This document shows positions 46,285 through 57,188 of a stretch of DNA of 64,000 nucleotides, one piece after another. The DNA lies in assembly GCA_001179505.1 (NCBI GenBank), contig CDMY01000247.1, positions 3,958-67,957 of the forward strand, read 5' to 3'. Every line of letters starts with the position of its first letter. Position 1 is the first letter of the stretch. The translations under genes were made by a program, and so were the position numbers. The notes below the pieces were generated by a model. It saw nothing but the letters and a program-made list of their open reading frames with translations. It was not told the origin of the DNA and ran no database searches. The DNA comes from Vitrella brassicaformis (taxonomy: Eukaryota > Sar > Vitrellaceae).

Positions 46285-47109
46285 TCATCTCTTGAGATGC
46301 CCCTCCTTCTTGATGTCCTTCTTGACGCGCTGGCTCCCCCCGCCTCCTCTCTTGGTCCAGCTCGACTCGGAGGCGCCCTTGCCGCTGCTCGCGGTGGCCT
46401 TCTTCTGGGTCCTGGTCTTCTTTGTGGTCGTCTTGTCGGTGCTCCCGGCCGCTGCCCCGCCGGTGACCTCCTGCTCGCCGAGCTCGTCCTCCCGCTGCAC
46501 AAACACATACTTGGATGCCTCCTTCGACAGACGGAACTGAACCGCCATCTCAAACGCCGTCTGCACCACTCCACCACACAGCACACAAGAGACTCTCTGA
46601 GTGGTGCAGAGCGTGGCTGTGGCGGGTCACACGTGTGTGGGGGGCATGTGTGTACCTGGGAGCCAAGCGTTGAGACGGCGAAAGATTTCCGCCGTTGTTT
46701 GCCGCCCTCGTCCCACACGGCCCGCCAGGCCCGCATGCTCTTGTCATAGTGCACGCCACGCACCGGGCTCTTCACCGGCCCATAGCGCTTCTGCGCCGCC
46801 CGGCCAGCAGCCTCCTTGGCCTGCCGCAGCTCGATGGCCCGCTGCTTGGCCTCCTCAAAGCCATGCTCCGACGCCTTGAACTCCTCCATACGCTGCTTCC
46901 CGTCTTCGTACCTACGATGACGATGCAAACACACACACAGGACAAAGGCCCTTTGGATGGTGTGGGAGTGTGATTGTCGGCGTGCGTGCGTACCATCGAG
47001 CCTGCCAGGTGCGCTTGTGTCTGTCTCAGCCGACGCCGGTCACGCCGCTCTCGTACACCGGCAGCCGCACAAGCGTCCTCTCACCACCGGTTGCTGCTGA
47101 TGATGTCAT
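46285..47109 (-). CDS. AP2-domain (ApiAP2-type) DNA-binding protein, in-frame UGA
   Basis: Exons 47109-46994, 46911-46656 and 46560-46285 join in phase to 215 codons. Two AP2 repeats are visible. The second is complete: GVHYDKSMRAWRAVWDEGGK, then RRKSFAVSTLGSQTAFEMAV, as in alveolate transcription regulators. The first reads SGVTGVG, a TGA at 47028-47026 (codon 28), then DRHKRTWQARW, spliced to YEDGKQRMEEFKASEHGFEE. The stop sits exactly where AP2 repeats of this type have the conserved Trp (compare V-H-Y in repeat 2 and the usual V-x-W). The tail is Lys-rich (KKTRTQKKATASSGKG). A start downstream of the TGA would lose half of repeat 1. Alternative readings: pseudogene, or a stop decoded as Trp. 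Confidence 0.75.
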
Positions 47110-47424
47110 ACGGAAGGACGGTGGGAAGAAGAAACCAGATGAAGCGAGAAGATGGCGGGACGGTGAACTCCCCTCGAAGCGGAAAACCTCAAGCACTGCC
47201 CTCCTCTGCCCTCCTCCTTCCCATCTAAGCTCGCAAAAGACGGAGGAAGAGAAAAGAGAAGGAGTCATCGATGATAGCATGGTATTGATATCTTCACTTT
47301 CGATACAGATTGAAGCGATGAATGGTGAGGGAGCAGATCAGGGGCACAGATCTGGCTGCACTCATGGCATGGAATCCCCGTTCCGATGGTTGTGTGATGG
47401 TTGCCTGCAGGTCAGTAGCCCTCC

Positions 47425-49025
47425 ATGGGCAACAACCCGTCCCTTGGGAGCGCTCTCGGCGACTGCATTGTCTGCGTTCAGCGGGACAAGGAGGCTGACG
47501 CCGATGAGGATCAGCTGGCGAGGCTGCGGGCGGCCCTTCCGCCGCTCCCTGAGAGGCCGGTGCGTCGGCTGCACGTGCATCTGCTCAACTCAAGCAGACT
47601 TGAAGAGGACCTCACAGGTGGACAAAACACGCCAACTGCGTGCTCTCGTGTATGGGGCCTCTCTCTGTCTGTGTGTGTCTACCAGCGTTATGTGAGGCGC
47701 CGAACAAGGTGCTGGTGACGCTCCTTCGCACGCCCCACTTCATCCAGGAGAACGCCCTCTCCCACGGCTTCCTCGACGTACTCGCCATCATCGCCGACAC
47801 AGCTGACAGCGAACCATCCAGATCCACAGCCGGCCCCCCTCTCCTCACCGACCCTCCCCACCCCCACCACTCCCACTCCTCTCGCCCCTCTGGGACACTC
47901 CGGCCGGCCTATCGCGTCGAGCACGTCGAGTGGGACAACTGCCCGTCTGACTTCTTCGCCAAGCGTCTGGAGTACTACATCTCGTCTGCATGGCGGAGTC
48001 GCGGCGTGGCCTTCATGGGCGCGTTGCTGGAGCTGTCTGTCCACGGCAGCCACGCCCACACGATCGTCATGCGTGACAGGCCCATCGACCCCGCTGAGTG
48101 CGGCACACGAGTGTCGGTGCACCCCATCGAGGCGCCCGTCATGACGCCCTCGACCACCTCTGACGGCCATGAGGCCTCCGCGGCCTCGTCGTCGTGCGAC
48201 AACGGGAGGGAGAAAGTGGACGAGGTGCAGGCGGTGATGGACTTCTGCGACGCCGTGTCCGACAAGCTCAACGCCGACCCCTACAGATTCATCACCCATA
48301 CCTTTCTGCACCAGCCGCCGTCCACGGCAGCCAGCGCACTCCCCACCATGCCCTCCCTCGTCACCGTGTGGCAGCGCTCCGCCACCCCCCGGCAGTATTG
48401 CGTGCAGGCGCTCGACCTGGCCTCGTTTGACATGAGTGAGTCCGACGGGTGGCTGGGGGCCGTGGGCGACATGATGACAGAGTGTCTGCTGGGCGCTGAG
48501 GAGCAGCGGCGGATGATTGCTGCCGACCGGCTGGAGAGGCAGCGGGAGGTGGAGGGTGTGGTGCCGATGCCAATGCCGTTTCCCGAGGCGGCGCCGGCGG
48601 AGGCAATGGGGAGGGGAGAAGGGAAGTCTGACAGCTCGGAGGAGGGAGACACTGGCGAAGACAAATACCGCAGGTCACACACAGCGCCCCCTCACAAGTC
48701 TGTCTGACCATCTGTGTGTTTTTCGTTCAGGTTTGTCTGTCTCCTTCCCACCCCGCCGCCGCTCTCCTCCCTCCTCCCATCCGCCGCCCTCGGCCTCTCG
48801 TCGCCCCACCACACAAAGCAGCACCCCCACACAGCCATCGACCTGTTCGCCAACGAGGCGGCCCTGCTGGCCGTCTACGAGAGGGTGGTGACGGACCGAC
48901 AGGCCATGCCGCCCATGCCGCTGTCGCCGAGGCTGAGGAAGACGGCGGGCGGCGGGGGCAAAAGGGGCGGCGGCCGGGTGTCCTTCTGTGAGCCGTTGGG
49001 ACTGATTGGGACGAGGGAGCATTAG
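47425..49025 (+). CDS. unrecognised protein, three exons
   Basis: Exons 47425-47617, 47686-48673 and 48731-49025 join in phase to 491 residues. Pieces look folded: KVLVTLLRTPHFIQENALSH, YYISSAWRSRGVAFMGALLE, AVMDFCDAVSDKLNADPYRF. Linkers are His/Pro/Ser-rich and the C-terminus is basic and Gly-rich (RKTAGGGGKRGGG). Start ATG 47425 follows an acceptor-like CAG, so a 5' exon may exist. Stop TAG. Divergent from the AP2 gene, with 315 bp between starts. Function unknown. Confidence 0.7.
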
Positions 49026-49380
49026 GTAGCTAGACCTCGATTGTGTTGTGGTTGGTGTACAGGTTGCTGAGAGGGGATGTGTTGTGTGTGAGGTGTGATG
49101 TTAGAGAGGTGGTTTGTGTGTGGTGGGCAGACGTCGACTGCTTCATCAAAAAGGGTCTGAGTGATGTAATCGGTTTTGAGAAGAGCGGTCTGTACGACGC
49201 TGATCATCAGTGGACCAAAATGGACAGAACCTCCTCTTCCGGCGACCAACGCAGCGAATGGGCCGATGTGTGAATTCAGTCGATTAGCTCGATGTCTGTC
49301 TCCGTGCATATGTGAATTGGCCATGCATCGCACTTGATGTGTTCTCCGTCCGCCCGAGAGCCATGCAGCTGTTGTCACTT
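49026..49380. other. intergenic between convergent genes
   Basis: Nothing recognised apart from short open frames. Confidence 0.5.
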
Positions 49381-52300
49381 CTACTTGATCTTCGCCTCCA
49401 TCTTAGTCAACCGCTCGTCCACCTGTTTAAGTTGTGCTTGCATCTCGGTCTGTCGCTTATCCATCTGTTTAGTTGTGTCTGTATTTCGGTTTGCATCCTC
49501 TCCAAGACTGAATGAAGAGAACAAAAGCAGATGAAGACATGTGCGCACGGTTCGTGCATGTAGTGTTTGTCACCTGGCAGCATCTCGGATCGAAGGGCTG
49601 CAGGACAGTGAAAAAACCGTGCTCATCCTCTGATGTGATGGGTCTGTCAGTGTGTTGTACGTGTCTCACCAGTCATGATGTCCGGAGATGTCGTGTCGTG
49701 ATGATCCGCGGCCTCCATCCACTTGTCGATGCGATCTTTGTATCCACCAAAACCATCCCGTGCGTCACGCCTCTTTTCGGCTTTCTCCTCCTCAGTGTCC
49801 TCGGACGATTCCTTTGGCACCACACACAGATTCGATTGCTGGAGGGGATAATGCATTTGGAACTCTCACCTCTGCTGTGGCGTATACGTACAGAAGCCAC
49901 AAGGGCATCACGAGGATGATCAGAAGCATTTTGAATGTCTCCCAGTACTTTCCAGCCCGTATGCACTGTTGAAGCTCCTCCAGCTGACGGTAGATGGCTA
50001 TTGGAGTAAAGGCGACGGCAAACAGGAGCGCATCGACGGTGCAGTAGAGGGCCTTCATCGACCAGAAGGCAATGCGGCAGAGTGCCGACTGACGTCCGCT
50101 GATGAGGGAGGCGACATAGCGCAGGGGCTGCGACACGACCAAAGCTGCGCACACACACAGATGCTCACAGTGTGGTGGGTGCAGCTGTGTCTCTTGTCGG
50201 TGGCACCGACCGATGAGGTTGAATGGCGGCGGGAGGCGTTCGTGGTGCGGCATTGTGAGGTACTCATTCAACACGCGAACGCGCAGCAACCTGCACTCAG
50301 TCATACACCACCGGACAAAGAGAGAGCCCTTATGTGCCTGACCCTGTCATCTGTGTGTCTTTCTGTCCCCCTTGTCTGTCTCGGTTGCTTGTCTCTCACT
50401 GATATTGGGCTGTTTGTGTCTGCTCGATGGCCGCATACGTCGACGCCTGACAGAGAGAGAGACACACACACAGGACCATTGATCTGCTCGATGTCCCTTG
50501 TGTCTGTCTCACCATGATGGCGATGAGCAGGTTGAGCTATCGAGGCGGACAGAGAGAGACAACAAAGGGACTCCTTGTGTGTGGCTCGTTTAACTGGACG
50601 AGTGTTGCTGAGCCTTCCGTACCAGTATGATGGAGGAGAGGATGACGTATGTGAACAGCAGGACGGTCCCCAGCGTGTCGTGGCTCTCGATGGCGTTGTT
50701 CAGCGCCTCATTGAAGTCGCCAAGACCCCCGTAGAAACTAACGCAGCCAACCAACAGCATGACGACTGGCGCTCTCTCTCTCTGTGTGTGTCGGTGTCAT
50801 CGAGTACAGTGTGAGCGTGGCTTTGGCGAAGGAGCCGAAGTACTGGTGGTCTTCGTCGGACGAGAGGAGGGTGAAGACGACCGCGAAGACCAGCAGGATG
50901 TAGACGTACAGACACAGAAACATGCTGATGTCCGAAAACATCCTCACAACCGCACTGACACAAACACCCCCATCACACACAGCATCAGACATGACCTCTC
51001 TGTGTCTCTCTCACTGACAGTATGAGTGGTCCGACGGCTGGGTGCAGGCTGGCGGTTTGGAGGAGCCGCAGCGCAAAGAGCAGCGCTATGACGATCCCTG
51101 AGCTCACTTCCGCCTCCTCCGACGACCAGCCAGTGAAGTGGATGGCAATGAAGGCGATGATGGCCAGCGAACTTCCAGCATCCACCCAGTTCCTTCATCG
51201 GCCCACACCAACAGCACACTACTCAAGCTGCCAACACGAAGCCTGACGCGTACCATGAGTCGTCCCAGTACGCTGCCTTCCGTCTGAAGCCCTGCACACA
51301 CACAGAGAACGATGATGTTGATCAGTCATTCGTGTCTCCTGTGGTCTGTCTCACCTGGAACACTTCCAGAAGGACGAAGCCCATGCCGGTCAGCACTGCG
51401 CCCCACAGCCACACCGCCGGCCAGCCCCCCGCCATCATCACGTCGCTGTCTCCCTTGATCGACTCGATGTGCAGCAGCACAAAGGCCACCCTGCAACACA
51501 CACAGACAGATAGAGATGCTTCTCTCTGCCTGCATCGTTGTCCATGGCTGCAGCCTTACATCAGCAGCATTGACAGCACGCGGCTGATGAAGACATCACG
51601 GGGTGACAGCTTGACCCTCCAGCCTTCATAGTTTTTCTTCCAATGCTTTGTGACGAGATTGATGCAGTTGGCTTTCGCAATCATTGGCAGAGAGAGGCAG
51701 GAGAAATGAGCGGACCGACAGAGAAACGAGGAGATCGCTTGTGCGGCTTACCTTGGGTGACGACGGTCAGGGGCTCTGCAGACTCGAGCGCCGCAAACCA
51801 TTCCCTCTCTTTGCCTGCAAGTGACTCCTCAAAGCGGTATTCCGATGTATCGCTGCAGAAATTGGCTGTCAGGGCCTGAACCGATTGACAATCAATGCAG
51901 CAGTGAAGACTGCTGCGCTCTGTGTGTCCGTCATGATCTACCTCCTGCCAATTGGAAACATTGGCAAGGTCGTCTGTGACGGAGTCCTTCGGGCGCAATT
52001 TCATCAGTTTGCGGAAGACGGCACAGAGGCGAAGGCTGTCGAGGCCCAGCGAATCAGAGTGCTCCTTCAGGAACCCCTTCGCCACGGGCACCACCTTATT
52101 GAGTCCTTGAGCCTTCACACCCATTTTCACGCCTCGGTCGAGTAGCTCCATGGCTACGTCTCCGGCCACGGCAGCCATCGCTACGACGGCTGACGGATGT
52201 CTGCCAAGGGCATCATCCAGGGGCGTCATTCCGCTCTGTCAGAGTCACGGGCCGGGACAATATCGACACGCAGCTCGACAGGTGCAGTGCAGCCTACCTT

Positions 52301-53260
52301 GTCTTTGATCTTCAGGAGCTGCGGGTTCATCCTCAACATCCAGTAGACCACATCGGCCTTGCCCCACTCTGCAGGAGAGAGCGAAGAAAGACACATCGAA
52401 GACTCATGCAGTTGTGTGGTCGTCATTTGCAGGAGTGACTGACTTGCTGCCCAATGAAGAGGCGTCCAGCCATCCTGAATCACAGCATCAAAAAGACACA
52501 TGCTGTCCAATGCACTAGTCGACATTCCCTCGTCCTTACCTTGGTCCGAGCTTCCAGCAGCTCCTTGCCGCCCCACTCGACAAACTTCTCCACAACACCA
52601 ACAGACCCGTTCTGTGCTGTCAAATGAAGAGGCGTCTGGCCATGCTGAACCACAGCATGAAGATAGGAGTGAAAACACCGGTCGGCGAATGGGCAGAATG
52701 AGTGTAAGTGTTGAGCATGATACCTTATTTTTCAGGTTGAGCAGGTGGTGTCGGTTGTGCAGCAGCACCTCAAACACAGCCACGTCCCAACACTCCCCTG
52801 AGAAGCACACAAGGGTCACGTGGCTGCATTGTGTGTGCAGTGGTGCGACGAGGCATACATGCGGCATAATGGACGGCATGGTCATCCTTTGAGTAGCCGT
52901 ATCCAGTCGTCAGCACTTTCTCGGCTTGCTCAGGCGACAGACCGGCGAGGGCCTCCCGCAGACCCGACGCATCTGACCGAAGGATAGCCGTCTCAATGGT
53001 GTCTCTGAGGGCTTTCGTCGGTTCCCAATCGTCGGCGGCCGGGGCACCCACCAAGGGCACCTGCAGATGAAACACAGAAGTCCAAGAGATCTCTCAGAGC
53101 GTGTGACCGTGCCGCGGTCGGCATCACAGCCACAGACCTGCTCGATGCGTCTCGGTGCCCTGGTGATGTCATCGGTGACGTCCGGCAGCTGGGGCTCCAT
53201 CAGCCCCTGCTCATCGTCCTGCAGCAGAGGGACCTGGTCACTCGAGGCCGACGCTGACAT
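49381..53260 (-). CDS. ankyrin-repeat TRP-like cation channel, copy 2
   Basis: Same order of parts as copy 1: MSASASSDQVPLLQ, VPLVGAPAADDW, ankyrin units (DGWTPLHWAAS, GKADVVYWMLRMN, SGMTPLDDALG), a helical linker (DSLGLDSLRLCAVFRKLM), six membrane segments, pore loop YGGLGDFNEAL, S6 VLNLLIAIM, and TAQYQLLRVRVLNEYL. The acidic C-terminus (SEDTEEEKAEKRRD) is in frame and ends in a coiled coil at TAG 49383-49381. It is much closer to copy 3 than to copy 1; the exon with MFSDISMFLCLYVYILLVF is almost identical at DNA level in copies 2 and 3. Start is ATG 53260. The 5' exon present in copies 1 and 3 survives only as a stump (DEGDAAAQQAIHHTQ) cut by a dispersed repeat. Confidence 0.85.
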
Positions 53261-53424
53261 CTGCGATGCATTGAGGGAGGGAGGGACACAGACATCAGAG
53301 GCCGATGACCACACACGCAGAGATGCACTAGGAGCATTGCAAGGTGACCTTGGGATGGCCCGTCTGTGTGTGGTGGATGGCCTGCTGTGCGGCAGCGTCG
53401 CCCTCGTCGACTCTGCACCTTGTG

Positions 53425-53580
53425 TAGAGCTGTGCTTGGCTTGTATGCATGTGTACGATCTGTGTCAACCGATGGGACGGACACTGACTCAATGAACCTG
53501 CACTGTCTGTCTTGTACACACACTCACCATGAAAGCAGCCCACTGTGACGTGTTTGAGTGATTCGGATGTGTGATGAGGC
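53425..53580 (+). repeat. dispersed repeat, copy 2
   Basis: Second copy of 7840-8050. It begins exactly where similarity to the 5' exon of channel copy 3 ends, so its arrival, or a recombination through it, replaced that exon. Confidence 0.7.
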
Positions 53581-53809
53581 AGGCTGATAGCCAGCTCTGA
53601 TGGCTGTGTGCTCCGCCCACTGACGCCGGCGGGAAGACAGCCCGTCCATACGTTGCCTGTACAAAGTCTTCATGGGCTGTTTTCATGGTGTGATACATGA
53701 AAGTGAGTCAAAGAGACACGAATGATTGAGTAGGGAAGCAGTGACATGAAACTGGTCATTCATTGACTCACTCAGTGCAAATATGGTGTTTGACTGATGA
53801 TTGACTCAC

Positions 53810-54290
53810 TCATACGGCTGTTTGCCTGGATTGCTTGTGTGTGCAGGTGTCATGCAGCCTGTGAGCGTTGAATGTGGTGTTTGCGGCGGCGTCAGTGACT
53901 GATTCGTCTTCCTGCTTGACCCTTTCACTGCAGAAGTCTGCGGAGATTGCTTGGATTCTCCAGACGAGCAGAATGTAGGGTTTGACAAACCCCGAAGGGT
54001 CATAAACCCTACACAACGAACCCTCTCCGCCAGCCAAGTGGTCACAGGGTGAGATGCAGCCGCAGCACATCCCCAGTAAGCAGCCTTCATCCACCGGCAC
54101 ATTGGTCTCGATGTATGTGTGTTTGTCTGTGTGCCATTCAGGCGACTCCACGGCAGTGAGCGGAGTGAGCGGGTCGGGCGGCGCCATGACGCCCAGCCGA
54201 GAGGGCGAGGAGGTCAGGGCGGCCGCTGAGGCCGACGGTGACGACTGGGGAGCCAAACCGACGGCAAACAAGACTGCAGCGGACCGAGAT
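53810..54290 (+). repeat. block shared with 6.1-6.7 kb
   Basis: 53,815-53,890 matches 6595-6690 directly and 53,960-54,290 matches 6420-6095 inverted. It covers the upstream region and first exon of the FKBP-TPR gene. Confidence 0.75.
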
Positions 54291-56936
54291 CAGCAGCGGG
54301 GGCAGCAACACGCACACACAGATGCGGCCGCAGAAGGGCGACAGAATGGTACGGAACACACCTGCACACACTGTGGGCGTCGGGCTCTCTATGCCGCGAG
54401 TGTCTGCAGTGAGAAGCTGAGAGATCCCTCCCTCTGTGTGTGTGTGTGTGTGTGTGCGTCAGGTGTTGGCTCCGGGACGCCCAATGGCTCACCGTCAGCA
54501 TCTGGCGCAGAGCCTGTTAGGAAGCGTAAGCAGCCGCAGACACACTGCTGACTGAGAAACACAACACAGAACAGAACAGAATTGCGTTCTCTCCTTTGCT
54601 GGCCGTCGGCTTCAGCCCGGAAGTGTTTGGACATCTCGGGTCTCGAGGCGGCCTGTGTGGGTCGGGAGGTCATAGAGGAGTGGGACGACACCGAGGGCGA
54701 CGCCAACAGCGGGGCGGGCATCATCAAGTACGTCATGGTGGGGGGGTCTCGCGGGGGGCGCTCTGAGGGCGAAGGGCCGGTCGATGTGGGCTGGAAGGTC
54801 CATGTGGTCGAGGAGTGGTACAACTGCCTTGGTCAGACACACACAGACAGACAGACAGACAGACAGACAGAGGGAGGAGAGCTCTGTGTGTCTGTGTGTG
54901 TGCAGGCCGTCTGTATACTCAAGACGCCCCGTCGGGCCGCAAGTTGCGCATCGGGTCGGGCGGCAAGGCGGACTGCAGCTACTCGATCGCCATCCTCGAC
55001 AGCATGACCACCGGGGAAACCGCCGTCTTCAAGGTGACTCACACGACAGACCACACACCACACCAGTGGGCATGTCCGTTGTGTCACTGTGTGTGCAGGT
55101 CAACCACGCCAACCACCCCCTGCAGCGGTCGGGCGGGTCGGCGGGACCGTGCCGCATCTTCCCCTACCAGCACCTGTGGATCAAGATCACCGTACTCTCT
55201 ATGGAGCCGCCAAAGGCCAAGAAACACACAACCGACTTCGCCGACTTCGCTGAAGAGTGCGCCAAACACCTCACCGAGGTCAGAGGGAGAGGGAGAGACA
55301 CATGGGCTTCGACGTGTCAGCACGGCTGTCATTGTCCTTTGTGTGTGGTTTGTGTGGTTTGTGTGGTTTGTGTGGTTTGTGTGGTCAGGGGAGTCGTCTG
55401 TTGGGTGAGGGTAAGTACGGCCAGTGCGTCACGGCCTACAACAAAGTGCTGGGACAGAAACCGAGCCAAGCGGGTCAGCCGGCCTCTCTGCCTCCCTCTC
55501 TGACGCACACAGTCGTATGTGTGTGGGGTGCAGTGCTCAACAGCTGGGCGGCCGACGAGCAGTCAAAGGCGTTGGACTTCTTCAAGCGAGCCAGACTCAA
55601 TCAGGCCCTGGTCAGCTCCACAAATGGGCCTTCCCCCGTCGCCGTGTGCACACCCAACTGTGGCTATGATGTGTGTGTGGTGCAGGGGTATCTGAAGCGC
55701 GTAGCCGACAGCGACGCCAAGGCGGCCTTCGAGCTCGCCAACAAGACCATCGACCTCTGCACTGCCGTCATCAAAGGTGGGCCGATGCAATGCACCAAAA
55801 CACGAGACACTCACACGGCTGTGTGTGTTTGTGTCCGTCAGACCACCCCGATGAAGCCAAGGCCTACTTCCGCCGCGCCAAGGCATTCCTGCACACCGTA
55901 CGACCACACAGACAGAGAGAGGCGTCCCCTCAATCGCCTCATGTCGTCTGTCTGTATGTGTGTGTGCAGAAGAACTACCAGCCCGCCCTGAGTGACCTGC
56001 AGCGCGCCCACAGCCTGGTGCCGGCAGACCAGCTCATCGTCCAGGAGTACAACGCCGCACGACAGACTTACCTGTGAGCTCACAGTCATCGCACCACCTC
56101 GCACAGAAATCTGTCTCTCCGTCACTGTGTCTGTCTGCGGATGTCTGTTAGGGCCGTTGTCGCGGAGCGCAAAGCCGAGAGTGAGGCCAATCGGGAGAGG
56201 CGGCAGAGGCGGGTCGAACAGATCATGGCGCGCGAGAGGCACCAACAGGTACGCTCACACCAACCGACTGAGAAAGTCACTGCGATGGCTTCTTTGCCTG
56301 TCTGTCTGCCACACAATGGTGCAGGAGTTGGCTGAGCGGCAGAGGCGGGAGGAGGAGGCCATTCGCCGACAGCGGGACGAGTGAGCCACACAGAATCCAT
56401 TGGCCGCCCCCCTTCCCTCAGTCTGCGTGTGTGACTCTCCACTGTGGGTGGCGCAGGGAGGAGGATCTTGAGCGCCAGGCCGCCCGGGAGAAAGCCAAAG
56501 CCGACGGAACGTAAGAGTGCACAGCTGTGGGGGTGGGGATGGACTGTCTGTCTGTCTGGGTCGATACTGTCCTTGGCTGCCCGTGTGTGTGGGTCGTCAT
56601 GGCCGCATCGGTGCGGCAGCATTGGTATGGATGGCGTGTGTGGTGACGACAGGTCCTTCACACACGTCGGCCGGCTCGAGGAGATGCTGGGCTGCACCGC
56701 CGAACAGCTCATCGGCCACGGCGGCTCAGGTGAGGCCCTTCGGCCACCCAACAGACAACACACACATCGTCACACACACACACAAATGGCTGCTGTCAGG
56801 TTTATCCGAGAATGATGACTTAGATCTCGATGGTGACGATGAGTGGCAGGCGGGACCACACGAACGAGAGAACGGCGCGGGGGCGGGCGGCGGAGAGGGG
56901 GAGGGGGAGGCGGGCAGCATGGAGGCCCTCGACTGA
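54186..56936 (+). CDS. FKBP-type domain with TPR repeats (FKBP-TPR co-chaperone-like)
   Basis: Starts MTPSREGEEVRAAAEADGDD, then linker exons to about 54,516. The FKBP-like domain follows: GAGIIKYVMVGG, DVGWKVHVVEEWYN, KLRIGSGGKADC, LDSMTTGETAVFKV. The layout matches FKBP proteins but most active-site aromatics are absent, so peptidyl-prolyl isomerase activity is doubtful. TPR-like helices follow (LGEGKYGQCVTAYNKVLG, AFELANKTIDLC, DEAKAYFRRAKAFLHTKNY, ALSDLQRAHSLVP), as in Hsp90 co-chaperones. A long Arg/Glu helix (ERRQRRVEQIMARERHQQ, ERQRREEEAIRRQRDE) and an acidic Gly tail end at TGA 56936. About 13 exons, with phases checked through the FKBP part and the tail. It sits between channel copies 2 and 3. 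Confidence 0.8.
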
Positions 56937-57188
56937 TGTGTAGACACTGGAGGTGTGTGAGCCGTCCGATGCGAATCTGTGTGGATAACTCATAAGCACA
57001 TACGCAATGGGTCGACGGCCGGCCAGCCGCCACTCCTTTGCAAAGCTTCAAGTTGTTTGCGTTGGATGCTCCGCTTCGGCCGAGATTGCTCATGGCCTCA
57101 GAGAACAACTTCAGCCCACAGATCTGTTGGGAGCCACGGCCTGAGACTGGGGCGGCGGCGTCTCGCGCTGGGCAGCCGTGCGGCGACG

